Assembly (NCBI GenBank): GCA_900768675.1
Contig: CAAGDT010000100.1
Coordinates: 1-32,507, forward strand
Origin: Oscillospiraceae bacterium
Lineage (GTDB): Bacteria; Bacillota; Clostridia; Oscillospirales; Ruminococcaceae
Length of the DNA stretch: 32,507 nt
Direction: 5' to 3'
Below are positions 20,887 to 27,839 of this stretch, one piece after another. Both the position numbers and the translations under genes were made by a program. Positions within the stretch are counted from its first letter, which is position 1. Each line of letters begins with the position of its first letter. The notes below the pieces were generated by a model. The model ran no database searches. It saw only the letters and a program-made list of their open reading frames with translations, and was not told where the DNA came from.

Positions 20887-20940
20887 CACCATTCGGTATT
20901 GTTTGTTATAATTTACACATAATAAACAAACCGGATGGTG
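20887..20940. promoter_or_regulatory. 22-bp near-perfect inverted repeat between small RNA and XRE gene, probable operator
   Basis: The left arm (20887-20909, CACCATTCGG then TTGTTTGTTAT) and the right arm (20919-20940, ATAATAAACAA then CCGGATGGTG) are inverted copies with two mismatches and one gap, around a 9-base centre. It covers the likely XRE -10 (TATAAT, 20907-20912; -35 weak) and touches the small-RNA -35. The XRE protein is the natural candidate binder. Confidence 0.7.
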
Positions 20941-20945
20941 ATTTT

Positions 20946-21326
20946 ATGGATAATATAACATGTTATCAGAGAATAAGAGATTTGCGTGAGGACGCGGACA
21001 AAAATCAGAAGGAGCTTGCTGACGCTTTGTATATGCAGGCTACCCAGTACGGCAGATATGAGCGGGGCGAACGGGAAATTCCCCTCGGCGTTGCTATAAG
21101 TATAGCAAAATATTACAATGTTTCCCTTGATTATGTTGCAGGGCTTTCGGCGGACAAAAATTCGGATTTTGTGCGGCTAAGCGATAAGGAGCGGAGGCTG
21201 CTTGAAAACTACCGTGCCTTAAGCGACTTCGATAAGGGACAGGTAAGCGGACTTGCGGAGTTTCTTTCGGGTGCAGGAGAGCGGCAGTGCAAAAAACGAC
21301 AAAAATCCGATAACAATAAGCCATAA
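20946..21326 (+). CDS. XRE-family transcriptional regulator
   Basis: 126 residues from the ATG at 20946. A possible start 72 bases earlier would lie within the inverted repeat and add residues outside the fold. The HTH_3/Cro-C1 domain spans about 4-65: YQRIRDLREDADKNQKELAD, then YMQATQYGRYERGEREIPLG and AISIAKYYNVSLDYVAGLS. The C-terminal part (LSDKERRLLENYRALSDFDK, then a Lys-rich tail) may form a dimer helix. It is divergent from the candidate small RNA, and its promoter region contains a long inverted repeat. Autoregulation and control of the small RNA are plausible but inferred. It may also act on unlinked genes. Confidence 0.9.
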   Translation: MDNITCYQRIRDLREDADKNQKELADALYMQATQYGRYERGEREIPLGVAISIAKYYNVSLDYVAGLSADKNSDFVRLSDKERRLLENYRALSDFDKGQVSGLAEFLSGAGERQCKKRQKSDNNKP

Positions 21327-21343
21327 GAATTTCAAAAAAGCAC

Positions 21344-21372
21344 TTGCAAAAAATCTGCTGTTATGATATTAT
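21344..21372 (+). promoter_or_regulatory. Promoter of the alpha-xylosidase gene
   Basis: TTGCAA, 17 bases, TATTAT, with the predicted start near 21379. The LacI/CcpA-type operator follows at once. Confidence 0.75.
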
Positions 21373-21381
21373 AGAAATACA

Positions 21382-21395
21382 GGAAAACGTTTACA
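21382..21395. promoter_or_regulatory. LacI/CcpA-type operator (cre-like) in the alpha-xylosidase leader
   Basis: GGAAAACGTTTACA; its reverse complement TGTAAACGTTTTCC matches the cre consensus TGWAANCGNTNWCA at 13 of 14 positions. It sits just after the predicted transcription start, as does the related site at 25800-25813. Confidence 0.65.
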
Positions 21396-21443
21396 GACAC
21401 AGTTGTGTCTGACTGCAAAATAAAAGACGAAAGGATTACTACT

Positions 21444-23759
21444 ATGAAATTTTCAGACGGCTTCTGGCTCAATAAGCCCGGCTACGGCGTAAATTACGCT
21501 ACCCAGTCCTACGAGGTTACCGCTGACGAAAAATCCGTTACGGTTTTCGCAACAAACCAGTGGATTCAGAACAGAGGTATGACCTTAGGCGGTCCTGCAC
21601 TCGAAATTACTTTTACTTCTACCCTCGAAAACTCAATCAAGGTTACTGTTGACCACTACAAGGGACAGGTCCGCAAGGGTCCCTCCTTTGAGCTTTACGA
21701 GGACGAGAGCTTCAAGCCTACTATCAACAAGCTTGAAAACGGCGGCTACGAGCTTATTTCCGGCTCAACCAAGGCTGTTATCGGCGGCGCAGGCGGCGCC
21801 TGGAGCGTTGAATACTACTACGGCGACAAGCTGCTTACAAAGCAGGGCTGGCGCACCACAAGCTACATAGAGGAAGAAGCTTGGCGCACAAATAACCGTA
21901 TGCTTACGAAGCAGGGCGAAAACTTCTATGCAGACAGCGAAACCGACGACAACGCTTTTATGCGTGAAATGCTGAATATTTCCGTAGGCGAAAGCATTTA
22001 CGGCTTCGGCGAAAAGTTCTCCACCTTCGTAAAGAACGGACAGACCGTTGAGGTTTGGAACAACGACGGCGGAACCTGCTCCGAGCAGAGCTACAAGTCC
22101 ATTCCTTTCTATGTTTCTTCAAGAAACTACGGCTGCTTTGTAAACCACCCCGAAAAGGTTACCTTTGAGGTTGCAAGCGAAAGCGTTTCTAAGGTTGCAT
22201 TTACCGTACAGGGACAGCACCTTGAATACTTCATCTTCGGCGGAGAAACAGTTTCAGACGTAATCAAGACCTATACAAGCCTTACAGGCAAGCCCGCTCT
22301 TCCTCCTGCGTACACCTTCGGTTTATGGCTTACTACATCCTTTACCACCAACTATGACGAGGAAACCTGCTCCTTCTTTATCGACGAAATGGAGCGCAGG
22401 GATATTCCCCTTGAAGTATTCCACTTCGACTGCTTCTGGATGAAGGAGTTCAGCTGGTGCGACTTTACATGGGACAACAGAATGTTCCCTGACCCCAAGG
22501 CAATGCTCCAAAGATTAAAGAAAAAGAATATCGAAATCTGCGTATGGATTAACCCCTATATCTCCCAGCGTTCAAGCCTTTTTGAGGAGGGCATGAACAA
22601 GGGCTACTTCATCAAGAAGAAGGACGGCTCAGTATTCCAGGCGGATATGTGGCAGCCCGGAATGGCTATCGTCGACTTTACAAATCCTGCTGCCTGCGAA
22701 TGGTATGCAAGCAAGTTAAAGGCGCTCTGCGAAATGGGTGTTGACGCATTCAAGACCGACTTCGGCGAGAGAATTCCTACCGATGTGGTTTACTATGACG
22801 GCTCCGACCCCTACAAGATGCACAACTACTACACATATCTCTACAACAAGACCGTATTCAACGTGCTTAAGGACTTCTACGGCGAGAACAAGGCTTGCCT
22901 TTTCGCCCGTTCTGCAACAGTAGGCGGTCAGCAGTTCCCCGTACACTGGGGCGGCGACTGCTTCTCCAACTACGAGAGTATGTGGGAGACAATCAGAGGC
23001 GGACTTTCCCTCTGCCTTTCCGGCTTCGGCTTCTTCAGCCACGATATTTCCGGCTTTGAGGCTACCGGCTCTCCCGACCTTTACAAGAGATGGTCTGCTT
23101 TCGGTCTTATGTCCTCCCATTCAAGACTTCACGGCAACAGCTCCTATCGTGTTCCGTGGAACTTCGACGAGGAAAGCTGCGACGTTGTAAGGCACTTCAC
23201 AAAGCTTAAGGGAAGACTTATGCCCTATCTTTTTGCAAATGCAGTAAAGGCGCACACCGATGGTATTCCTATGATGAGAGCTATGGTTATGGAATATTCC
23301 GCAGACCCGGCTACACATTCTCTTGACAGGCAGTACATGCTTGGCGACAACCTGCTGGTTGCTCCCGTATTCAACGAACAGGGCGACGTTTCCTTCTACC
23401 TGCCCAATATCGGAACATGGACAGACATTCAGACGGGCGAAACCCTTGAGGGCGGAAGATGGTACGAGAAGAATTATGATTATTTCGGAATGCCTCTTTA
23501 CGCTAAGCCCAACTCAATTATTGCTTATGGCAATTTCAAGAGAAACTTTACTTATGACTATGCCGATGGTGCAAAGCTTGTGATTTACGGACTTGAAGAG
23601 TGTAAGACAGCTGAGGCTAAGATTTACGACGCTGAGGCTAAGCTTGTTCTTACCGTTAAGGCAACAAGAAACGGCGACGTTATCACTGTTGTTTCCGAGG
23701 GAGAAGCTAAGAACTTCACTGTTGAAAGCGCACAGGGATTAAAGGTTGAGATTAAGTAA
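21444..23759 (+). CDS. GH31 alpha-xylosidase (YicI type)
   Basis: 771 residues from the ATG at 21444, preceded by GAAAGG; a GTG 39 bases upstream would add residues outside the family start (MKFSDGFWLNKPGY is the usual opening). It has the N-terminal beta-domain, the (beta/alpha)8 barrel and C-terminal beta-domains of GH31. The nucleophile is D439 in AFKTDFGERIP, the sequence form typical of alpha-xylosidases, not the WIDMNE form of alpha-glucosidases. The acid/base is D505 in HWGGDC; the 66-residue gap equals that of E. coli YicI. No signal peptide is seen, so it acts in the cytoplasm, releasing xylose from the ends of imported xyloglucan fragments. A cre-like operator suggests sugar control. 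Confidence 0.93.
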   Translation: MKFSDGFWLNKPGYGVNYATQSYEVTADEKSVTVFATNQWIQNRGMTLGGPALEITFTSTLENSIKVTVDHYKGQVRKGPSFELYEDESFKPTINKLENGGYELISGSTKAVIGGAGGAWSVEYYYGDKLLTKQGWRTTSYIEEEAWRTNNRMLTKQGENFYADSETDDNAFMREMLNISVGESIYGFGEKFSTFVKNGQTVEVWNNDGGTCSEQSYKSIPFYVSSRNYGCFVNHPEKVTFEVASESVSKVAFTVQGQHLEYFIFGGETVSDVIKTYTSLTGKPALPPAYTFGLWLTTSFTTNYDEETCSFFIDEMERRDIPLEVFHFDCFWMKEFSWCDFTWDNRMFPDPKAMLQRLKKKNIEICVWINPYISQRSSLFEEGMNKGYFIKKKDGSVFQADMWQPGMAIVDFTNPAACEWYASKLKALCEMGVDAFKTDFGERIPTDVVYYDGSDPYKMHNYYTYLYNKTVFNVLKDFYGENKACLFARSATVGGQQFPVHWGGDCFSNYESMWETIRGGLSLCLSGFGFFSHDISGFEATGSPDLYKRWSAFGLMSSHSRLHGNSSYRVPWNFDEESCDVVRHFTKLKGRLMPYLFANAVKAHTDGIPMMRAMVMEYSADPATHSLDRQYMLGDNLLVAPVFNEQGDVSFYLPNIGTWTDIQTGETLEGGRWYEKNYDYFGMPLYAKPNSIIAYGNFKRNFTYDYADGAKLVIYGLEECKTAEAKIYDAEAKLVLTVKATRNGDVITVVSEGEAKNFTVESAQGLKVEIK

Positions 23760-23772
23760 GATGTTATAAAAG

Positions 23773-23808
23773 AAAAGAAGCGCCCGTTTAATGGGTGCTT
23801 CTTTTTGT
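23773..23808 (+). terminator. Terminator of the alpha-xylosidase gene
   Basis: AAAAGAAGCGCCC / GGGTGCTTCTTTT, a 13-bp stem with one G-T pair and a 7-base loop, ending in TTTTTG. Confidence 0.92.
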
Positions 23809-23846
23809 CTGTTTGGGCGGCGCTGTTCTGTAATGCAGAAAAATAG

Positions 23847-24116
23847 TCAGTTATCCGTATTTTTCCCGCAGTGAGGGCATACGTCTATGTTTCCCAGCTT
23901 AATGTTAAGCAATTTGCTGCAATGGGGGCATCTCACCTTTAATACCAGCCAGACGAAAGCGCCTATAATCAGAATCAGGGAAATGCATATCAGTAACGGA
24001 TTCTGACCGTTTACGGGGTCAGCCGCTGTGGGTGAGTGAAAGCCCTTGTAAAAAACAAAAAATCCGATGAATAAAACTACATAGCCGATTATACGATTTA
24101 TTTTAGGTTTTTTCAT
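23847..24116 (-). CDS. Small membrane protein with C-terminal zinc ribbon
   Basis: 89 residues, function unknown. It has two hydrophobic helices (about 8-25 IIGYVVLFIGFFVFYKG, and 41-60 LLICISLILIIGAFVWLVL) and a cytoplasmic-looking C-terminal CPHC-x(14)-CPHC zinc ribbon (RCPHCSKLL ... VCPHCGKN). A GAGAGG ribosome site precedes the ATG at 24116. It lies after the terminator of the binding-protein gene; no separate promoter is obvious, so read-through is possible. Small TM-plus-zinc-ribbon proteins of this kind are common in Clostridia and mostly uncharacterised. Confidence 0.8.
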   Translation of the reverse strand: MKKPKINRIIGYVVLFIGFFVFYKGFHSPTAADPVNGQNPLLICISLILIIGAFVWLVLKVRCPHCSKLLNIKLGNIDVCPHCGKNTDN

Positions 24117-24129
24117 ATCAATCGCCTCT

Positions 24130-24173
24130 CAAAAATCAAAAGCCGCTTCTGATACAATATCGGAAGCGGCTTT
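24130..24173 (-). terminator. Terminator of the sugar-binding protein gene
   Basis: On the minus strand AAAGCCGCTTC / GAAGCGGCTTT with a 13-base loop, then TGATTTTTGAG. Confidence 0.85.
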
Positions 24174-24205
24174 TTCAATGCTTTTGTCTGCTGCTGCGTC
24201 TGGAT

Positions 24206-25720
24206 TTATCCTTCGTTCTTCATTCTCTCTCTGTAATCGTCAAGAATGGATTCAATAGTATTGTAGTTGGTTTCTCTGAGCTGAGTATAGGAGCCGCCGA
24301 AGAAGATAGGAGCGTCCATAATCGACTCTTCGCCTGCGCCCTCAAAGATAAGAGCAAGGTCGTTGTTGAAGCCGCGGCAGTTGTCAAAGATAAAGTTGAA
24401 CTTTCCGCTGTCGGGGGTTGTAATATCTAAGAGAACATCATACTGCTCGTCGGTGTAGTAAGCGTTGAACTTTTCCTTTCTTGCAGCGCCGCACTCGGGG
24501 CAGGCTGTAAGGTCCTCGGTTTCGTGCTCAACGAAGCTGTACTTACATTCAGAGCATTTGGGGTAGTACTTTGTAGAGGAGTCGGTTGCGGTTTCTCTTG
24601 CCTTTGCAACGTTCTCCGGGTCGATAACCTCTTCTCTGTTGAGGGTAATCCAGTCGATAGCGCCCTTTACGTTTTTTGCGCCGGAGGGAACCATATATCC
24701 GAAGGAGTCGTAAGCGATATTGTAGGTGTCGGAGTTATCGTCTCTGGGGAAGGGAACGAATGCCATATCATAGGGAATACTGTTCTTGAAAAGGCTCTGG
24801 CAGGCGGAGGAGTATGTCCATGTAGGCTCCATTCCGAGGAACAGCAGGTTTCCGTCAACAAAAGCTGCGTCGGGAGCAACATAGCCTTCTCCGGTAAGAC
24901 CCTGCTTGCAGAGGCTTTCAACAAATTCCATAGCTCTCTGAACGTTCTCGTTCTTAAGGTTGTTGATTATCTCGCCGTCCTTGACTTCAATCATCTTTGT
25001 GCCTGTTGTGGAAACAAAGCTCATTGCGCTTACGCCTGTATAGCCGATATGCTCGGGCTTTGCGTTGCACCATTCGGTGATAAGGTCTTTGAATGCAGTC
25101 CATGTCCATTCGCCGTTATGGTAAAGCTCCATGGGGTCCTGAAGACCGTATTCCTGAAGAACAAGTCTGTTGTAGTTGAGGGCGAAGTTGCTGGTCAGCT
25201 TGTAGGGTATGTAGTAGTGCTTTCCGTTGTAAACGAACTGCTCTGCAATATCCTTCATTCCGCTCCATGTGTCGCTGTCAAGGTCAATGTAGCTGTCAAG
25301 AGGGGTGTACATATTACGGGACATACCGTGGGGGAAGGACATCCACTCGTATCTAACTATATCGGGGGAGAGGTCGGAGGCTACAAGCTGTCCTAACTTT
25401 TCAAAATAGCCTGCGCCGGAGGAGCAGATTTCCTGCTCGATTGAGCCGCCGTATCTCGTTTCAAAAAGGTCCACAATATCCGAGTCCTGCTTTACCAGGT
25501 CGTAGTATATGAGAACCTTGATAGTTCCTGTTTCCTGATTTTCGTCAATTTCCACAACCTCCGCTTCCTTCTGTACAACGTCGGCAATATTGGTTGTGGC
25601 TTCGGTTGCAGCGGTAGTTGTAGCCGCTTCGCCGCCGCGGGTGGTTGAACCGCCGCAGGAGGCTGTTCCAAGTACTAAAGACGCAGCAAGAAGGCTTGCC
25701 GCAATTCTTCTTTTTTTCAT
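24206..25720 (-). CDS. Extracellular sugar-binding lipoprotein (family 1) with inserted zinc ribbon
   Basis: 504 residues. A lipoprotein signal (lipobox TASC, C22) and a Thr/Ala linker precede a family 1 solute-binding domain: IKVLIYYD start, VASDLSPDIVRYEW, HYYIPYKLTSNFALNYNRLV, WTWTAFKDLITEW and MEPTWTYSSACQ. Unusually, residues 386-415 hold a zinc-ribbon-like insert: C389-SE-C392 and C407-PE-C410. No permease or ATPase gene is adjacent, so it is an orphan binding protein. Its promoter carries a LacI/CcpA-type site like that of the alpha-xylosidase gene 2 kb away, which hints at an oligosaccharide ligand (inference). The Gly-rich IFFGGSYTQLRETNYNTIES end is typical of the family. Confidence 0.9.
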   Translation of the reverse strand: MKKRRIAASLLAASLVLGTASCGGSTTRGGEAATTTAATEATTNIADVVQKEAEVVEIDENQETGTIKVLIYYDLVKQDSDIVDLFETRYGGSIEQEICSSGAGYFEKLGQLVASDLSPDIVRYEWMSFPHGMSRNMYTPLDSYIDLDSDTWSGMKDIAEQFVYNGKHYYIPYKLTSNFALNYNRLVLQEYGLQDPMELYHNGEWTWTAFKDLITEWCNAKPEHIGYTGVSAMSFVSTTGTKMIEVKDGEIINNLKNENVQRAMEFVESLCKQGLTGEGYVAPDAAFVDGNLLFLGMEPTWTYSSACQSLFKNSIPYDMAFVPFPRDDNSDTYNIAYDSFGYMVPSGAKNVKGAIDWITLNREEVIDPENVAKARETATDSSTKYYPKCSECKYSFVEHETEDLTACPECGAARKEKFNAYYTDEQYDVLLDITTPDSGKFNFIFDNCRGFNNDLALIFEGAGEESIMDAPIFFGGSYTQLRETNYNTIESILDDYRERMKNEG

Positions 25721-25775
25721 TTTTTTACCTGTCCTTTCTTATAAAAATATTAAATGAAAACGCACACAATAATTG

Positions 25776-25793
25776 CAGCTGTTATTACAGCTG
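25776..25793. repeat. Hairpin in the sugar-binding protein leader
   Basis: CAGCTGT-TATT-ACAGCTG, a perfect 7-bp stem about 55 bases upstream of the start codon, inside the predicted 5' leader. Role unknown. Confidence 0.5.
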
Positions 25794-25798
25794 ATGTT

Positions 25799-25814
25799 AT
25801 GTATACGTTTACAT
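25799..25814. promoter_or_regulatory. LacI/CcpA-type operator of the sugar-binding protein gene
   Basis: ATGTATACGTTTACAT is a near-palindrome with the central CG of LacI-family sites and matches cre at 13 of 14 positions within 25800-25813. It lies just after the predicted transcription start on the minus strand, the same place as in the alpha-xylosidase gene. Confidence 0.7.
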
Positions 25815-25827
25815 AAACTGCAAGTTT

Positions 25828-25856
25828 ATTTTACCACAGTACGGGGGCTTAGTCAA
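25828..25856 (-). promoter_or_regulatory. Promoter of the sugar-binding protein gene
   Basis: On the minus strand TTGACT, 17 bases, TAAAAT. A second TTGACA lies 7 bases further upstream but would give a 24-base spacer. Confidence 0.75.
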
Positions 25857-26047
25857 TTGTCAAAAGTGCGATAAATTATATGCGGTTTTTGTTTATTTTG
25901 TATATGTGGCGTATAATATTTATGTTTGTGCAGTAAGGTGGGAAGCTGCCGTCGTGAAATACAGGGGCTTTTGCCGGCGGGTTTTGCTTTGTTTATGGCT
26001 GTTCTGCTTCTTGCATATAAAAATTTTAAAAAAATTAAAAAAAGGTA
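25857..26047. other. Spacer upstream of the heat-shock operon
   Basis: AT-rich spacer of about 190 bases. A TATAAT at about 25912-25917 (plus strand) has only a poor -35. A 74-codon frame from 25906 runs through the CIRCE element and looks random. I see no other gene. Confidence 0.4.
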
Positions 26048-26076
26048 TTGACAATCGGGGAAAAAAGTGTTACATT
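26048..26076 (+). promoter_or_regulatory. Sigma-A promoter of hrcA-grpE-dnaK-dnaJ
   Basis: TTGACA, 17 bases, TACATT, immediately followed by the CIRCE operator, so the repressor would cover the start of transcription. Confidence 0.85.
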
Positions 26077-26080
26077 ATGT

Positions 26081-26107
26081 TTAGCACTCAGGAAGTAAGA
26101 GTGCTAA
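26081..26107. promoter_or_regulatory. CIRCE operator, HrcA binding site
   Basis: TTAGCACTC, 9 bases, GAGTGCTAA: a perfect match to the CIRCE inverted repeat. HrcA binds it and shuts off the operon until heat stress diverts GroEL. Confidence 0.98.
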
Positions 26108-26190
26108 CACTCGTGAAGAGCGACTGCTAATGTGGAAAGCATAATGCCGACTGTAAAAAAGAGCAACTACCGCGAAAGGACTGATTAAGA

Positions 26191-27252
26191 ATGGAAGGCA
26201 GAACGCTGAAAATACTTGAAACCGTTGTTGACGAGTATATACGCACAGGCGAGCCTATCGGTTCAAAGGCGGTGCAGGAGCTTCTTGATATTCAGGTTTC
26301 CTCGGCCACCATACGAAACGAAATGGCTTCCTTAGAGCAGCAGGGCTACCTTGAACACCCTCACACCTCGGCGGGCAGAGTTCCCACCTACAAGGGCTTC
26401 CGTCTTTATATCGACCGCATAGCCCAGCGGCAGCTTCCGGTTGAGGAGCAGCATATTATCGACGAAATGTTTGAAAACTCGGAAAACCTTTCCGATGAGG
26501 TCATTATCGAAAATGCCACAAGAGCGTTAGCGGATTTTACAAAGTGCGCTATCGTACAGGCGAACGAGGCAAGCAGATTTTCGGTTATCACAAAGGTTGA
26601 GGTAATCCCTACGGGACGGAGAATGTACGTTCTGCTTATGATAACCTCGGGAGGCGGAATTAAAAACCGGCTCTGCCGCCTGTCCTTCGACCTTACACAC
26701 GAACAGATGGACTTCTTCCAGCGGTTCGTAAACGAAAACCTCAAGGGCGTAAATCCCGAGGACATTTCGGAAGAGTACCTTAACGGACTTGCGGGAGCGC
26801 TGGGAAGCTATATGATGTCTCTCTCGCCGCTGATTAAAGGGCTTGCAGACCTTTCGGCGGATATGATAAGCGATAAGATAAGGATTGAGGGAGAAGAAAA
26901 TCTGATTGAAAATCCCGAGCTGAAGGGAACGGAAATTGCAGCGGCGCTTCGCAGGAAGGACGAATTTACAAAGTTCTTCGACAATACCTTTTCCGGCATA
27001 AACGTGCTTTTCGGAAAAGAGGACGAAACCTTCGTAATCTCAAACTCCAGTATGATTACGGGAAGCTACAGCAAGGGCGGCGAAAAAGCGGGAAGCTTTG
27101 GCGTTATCGGCCCGTTAAGACTTGAATATAAGAAAATTATACCTTATATTGAATATTTCACCAGCAAGGTTACAAACCTTCTTTCAAGAGAAGAGGAGGA
27201 CGCAGAGCTTGCTGCAATAGAAAAGGAGGCAAAGAATTTTGAGCAGGAATAA
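26191..27252 (+). CDS. hrcA: Heat-inducible transcription repressor HrcA
   Basis: 353 residues. The N-terminal winged helix (about 1-75) has the family's VDEYIRTGEPIGSKAV, SSATIRNEMASLEQQGYLEHPHTSAGR and VPTYKGFRLYID segments. The middle and C-terminal parts (GAF-like dimer domain) end in SFGVIGPLRLEYKKIIPYIEYF. It represses its own operon through the perfect CIRCE element 84 bases upstream. A CGCGAAAGGA ribosome region precedes the ATG. Its 3' end overlaps grpE by 14 bases, so the repressor and the first chaperone gene are translationally linked. Confidence 0.98.
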   Translation: MEGRTLKILETVVDEYIRTGEPIGSKAVQELLDIQVSSATIRNEMASLEQQGYLEHPHTSAGRVPTYKGFRLYIDRIAQRQLPVEEQHIIDEMFENSENLSDEVIIENATRALADFTKCAIVQANEASRFSVITKVEVIPTGRRMYVLLMITSGGGIKNRLCRLSFDLTHEQMDFFQRFVNENLKGVNPEDISEEYLNGLAGALGSYMMSLSPLIKGLADLSADMISDKIRIEGEENLIENPELKGTEIAAALRRKDEFTKFFDNTFSGINVLFGKEDETFVISNSSMITGSYSKGGEKAGSFGVIGPLRLEYKKIIPYIEYFTSKVTNLLSREEEDAELAAIEKEAKNFEQE

Positions 27253-27793
27253 GGAGAAAGAAACAAAGGAAACAGAAGAAATCAAGGAGGAACAGGAAGT
27301 AAAGGAGGAACAGCAGGAAGCCGGAGAAAATAATGAGGCTCCCGCAAAGGAGGAAACCGCTCCCGAAAAGGATAAGAAGGACGAGGAGATAGCAAAGCTT
27401 AAGGACCAGCTTTTACGGAATATGGCGGAGTACGATAACTACCGCAAGAGAACAGCAAAGGAAAAGGCTGACCTTATGCCGGATATTACCGCAAGAATTG
27501 TTGGAGAGTTTCTTCCGATAATGGATAACCTGGAAAGAGCACTTGAAACCGAGTGCAGCGACGAAAACTACAAGACCGGCGTAAAGATGATTTATGACAG
27601 CTTTATGTCAACCCTTGATAAGCTGGGAGTTGAAAAGGTTCCCACAGAGGACTTTGACCCGGCTATGCATCAGGCTGTACAGCAGGTTCAAAGCGACGAG
27701 CTTGAAAGCGGAAAAATCGCTTCGGTTTTCCAGAACGGTTACAGAATAGGCACAAAGGTGCTTCGGTTCGCAATGGTTGCGGTTGTTGCATAA
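27239..27793 (+). CDS. grpE: Nucleotide exchange factor GrpE
   Basis: 184 residues, starting at a TTG (27239) that lies 9 bases after AAGGAGG inside the end of hrcA. A highly charged Glu/Lys N-terminal tail (about 1-50) leads into the long dimer helix (KLKDQLLRNMAEYDNYRKRT) and the C-terminal beta domain with FDPAMHQAVQQV and NGYRIGTKVLRFAMVAV, both diagnostic. It resets DnaK by releasing ADP. The only plausible start is the TTG, as no ATG exists before the helix. Confidence 0.97.
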   Translation: MSRNKEKETKETEEIKEEQEVKEEQQEAGENNEAPAKEETAPEKDKKDEEIAKLKDQLLRNMAEYDNYRKRTAKEKADLMPDITARIVGEFLPIMDNLERALETECSDENYKTGVKMIYDSFMSTLDKLGVEKVPTEDFDPAMHQAVQQVQSDELESGKIASVFQNGYRIGTKVLRFAMVAVVA

Positions 27794-27839
27794 TGCAAAC
27801 AAAAAATTAAACTATTATATATTTTAGGAGGCAATTATT

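Noticed and set aside
20653..20922. Plus-strand frames of 70-90 codons in the small-RNA region
   Set aside because: No good ribosome site, no domain, and they run through the terminator, promoter and inverted repeats on the other strand.
24524..25396. Plus-strand open frame of 290 codons opposite the sugar-binding protein gene
   Set aside because: Antisense to a well-supported lipoprotein gene; Cys/Val-rich composition is typical of shadow frames.
25906..26130. Possible 74-residue protein upstream of hrcA
   Set aside because: It passes through the heat-shock promoter and the CIRCE operator and has random-looking composition.
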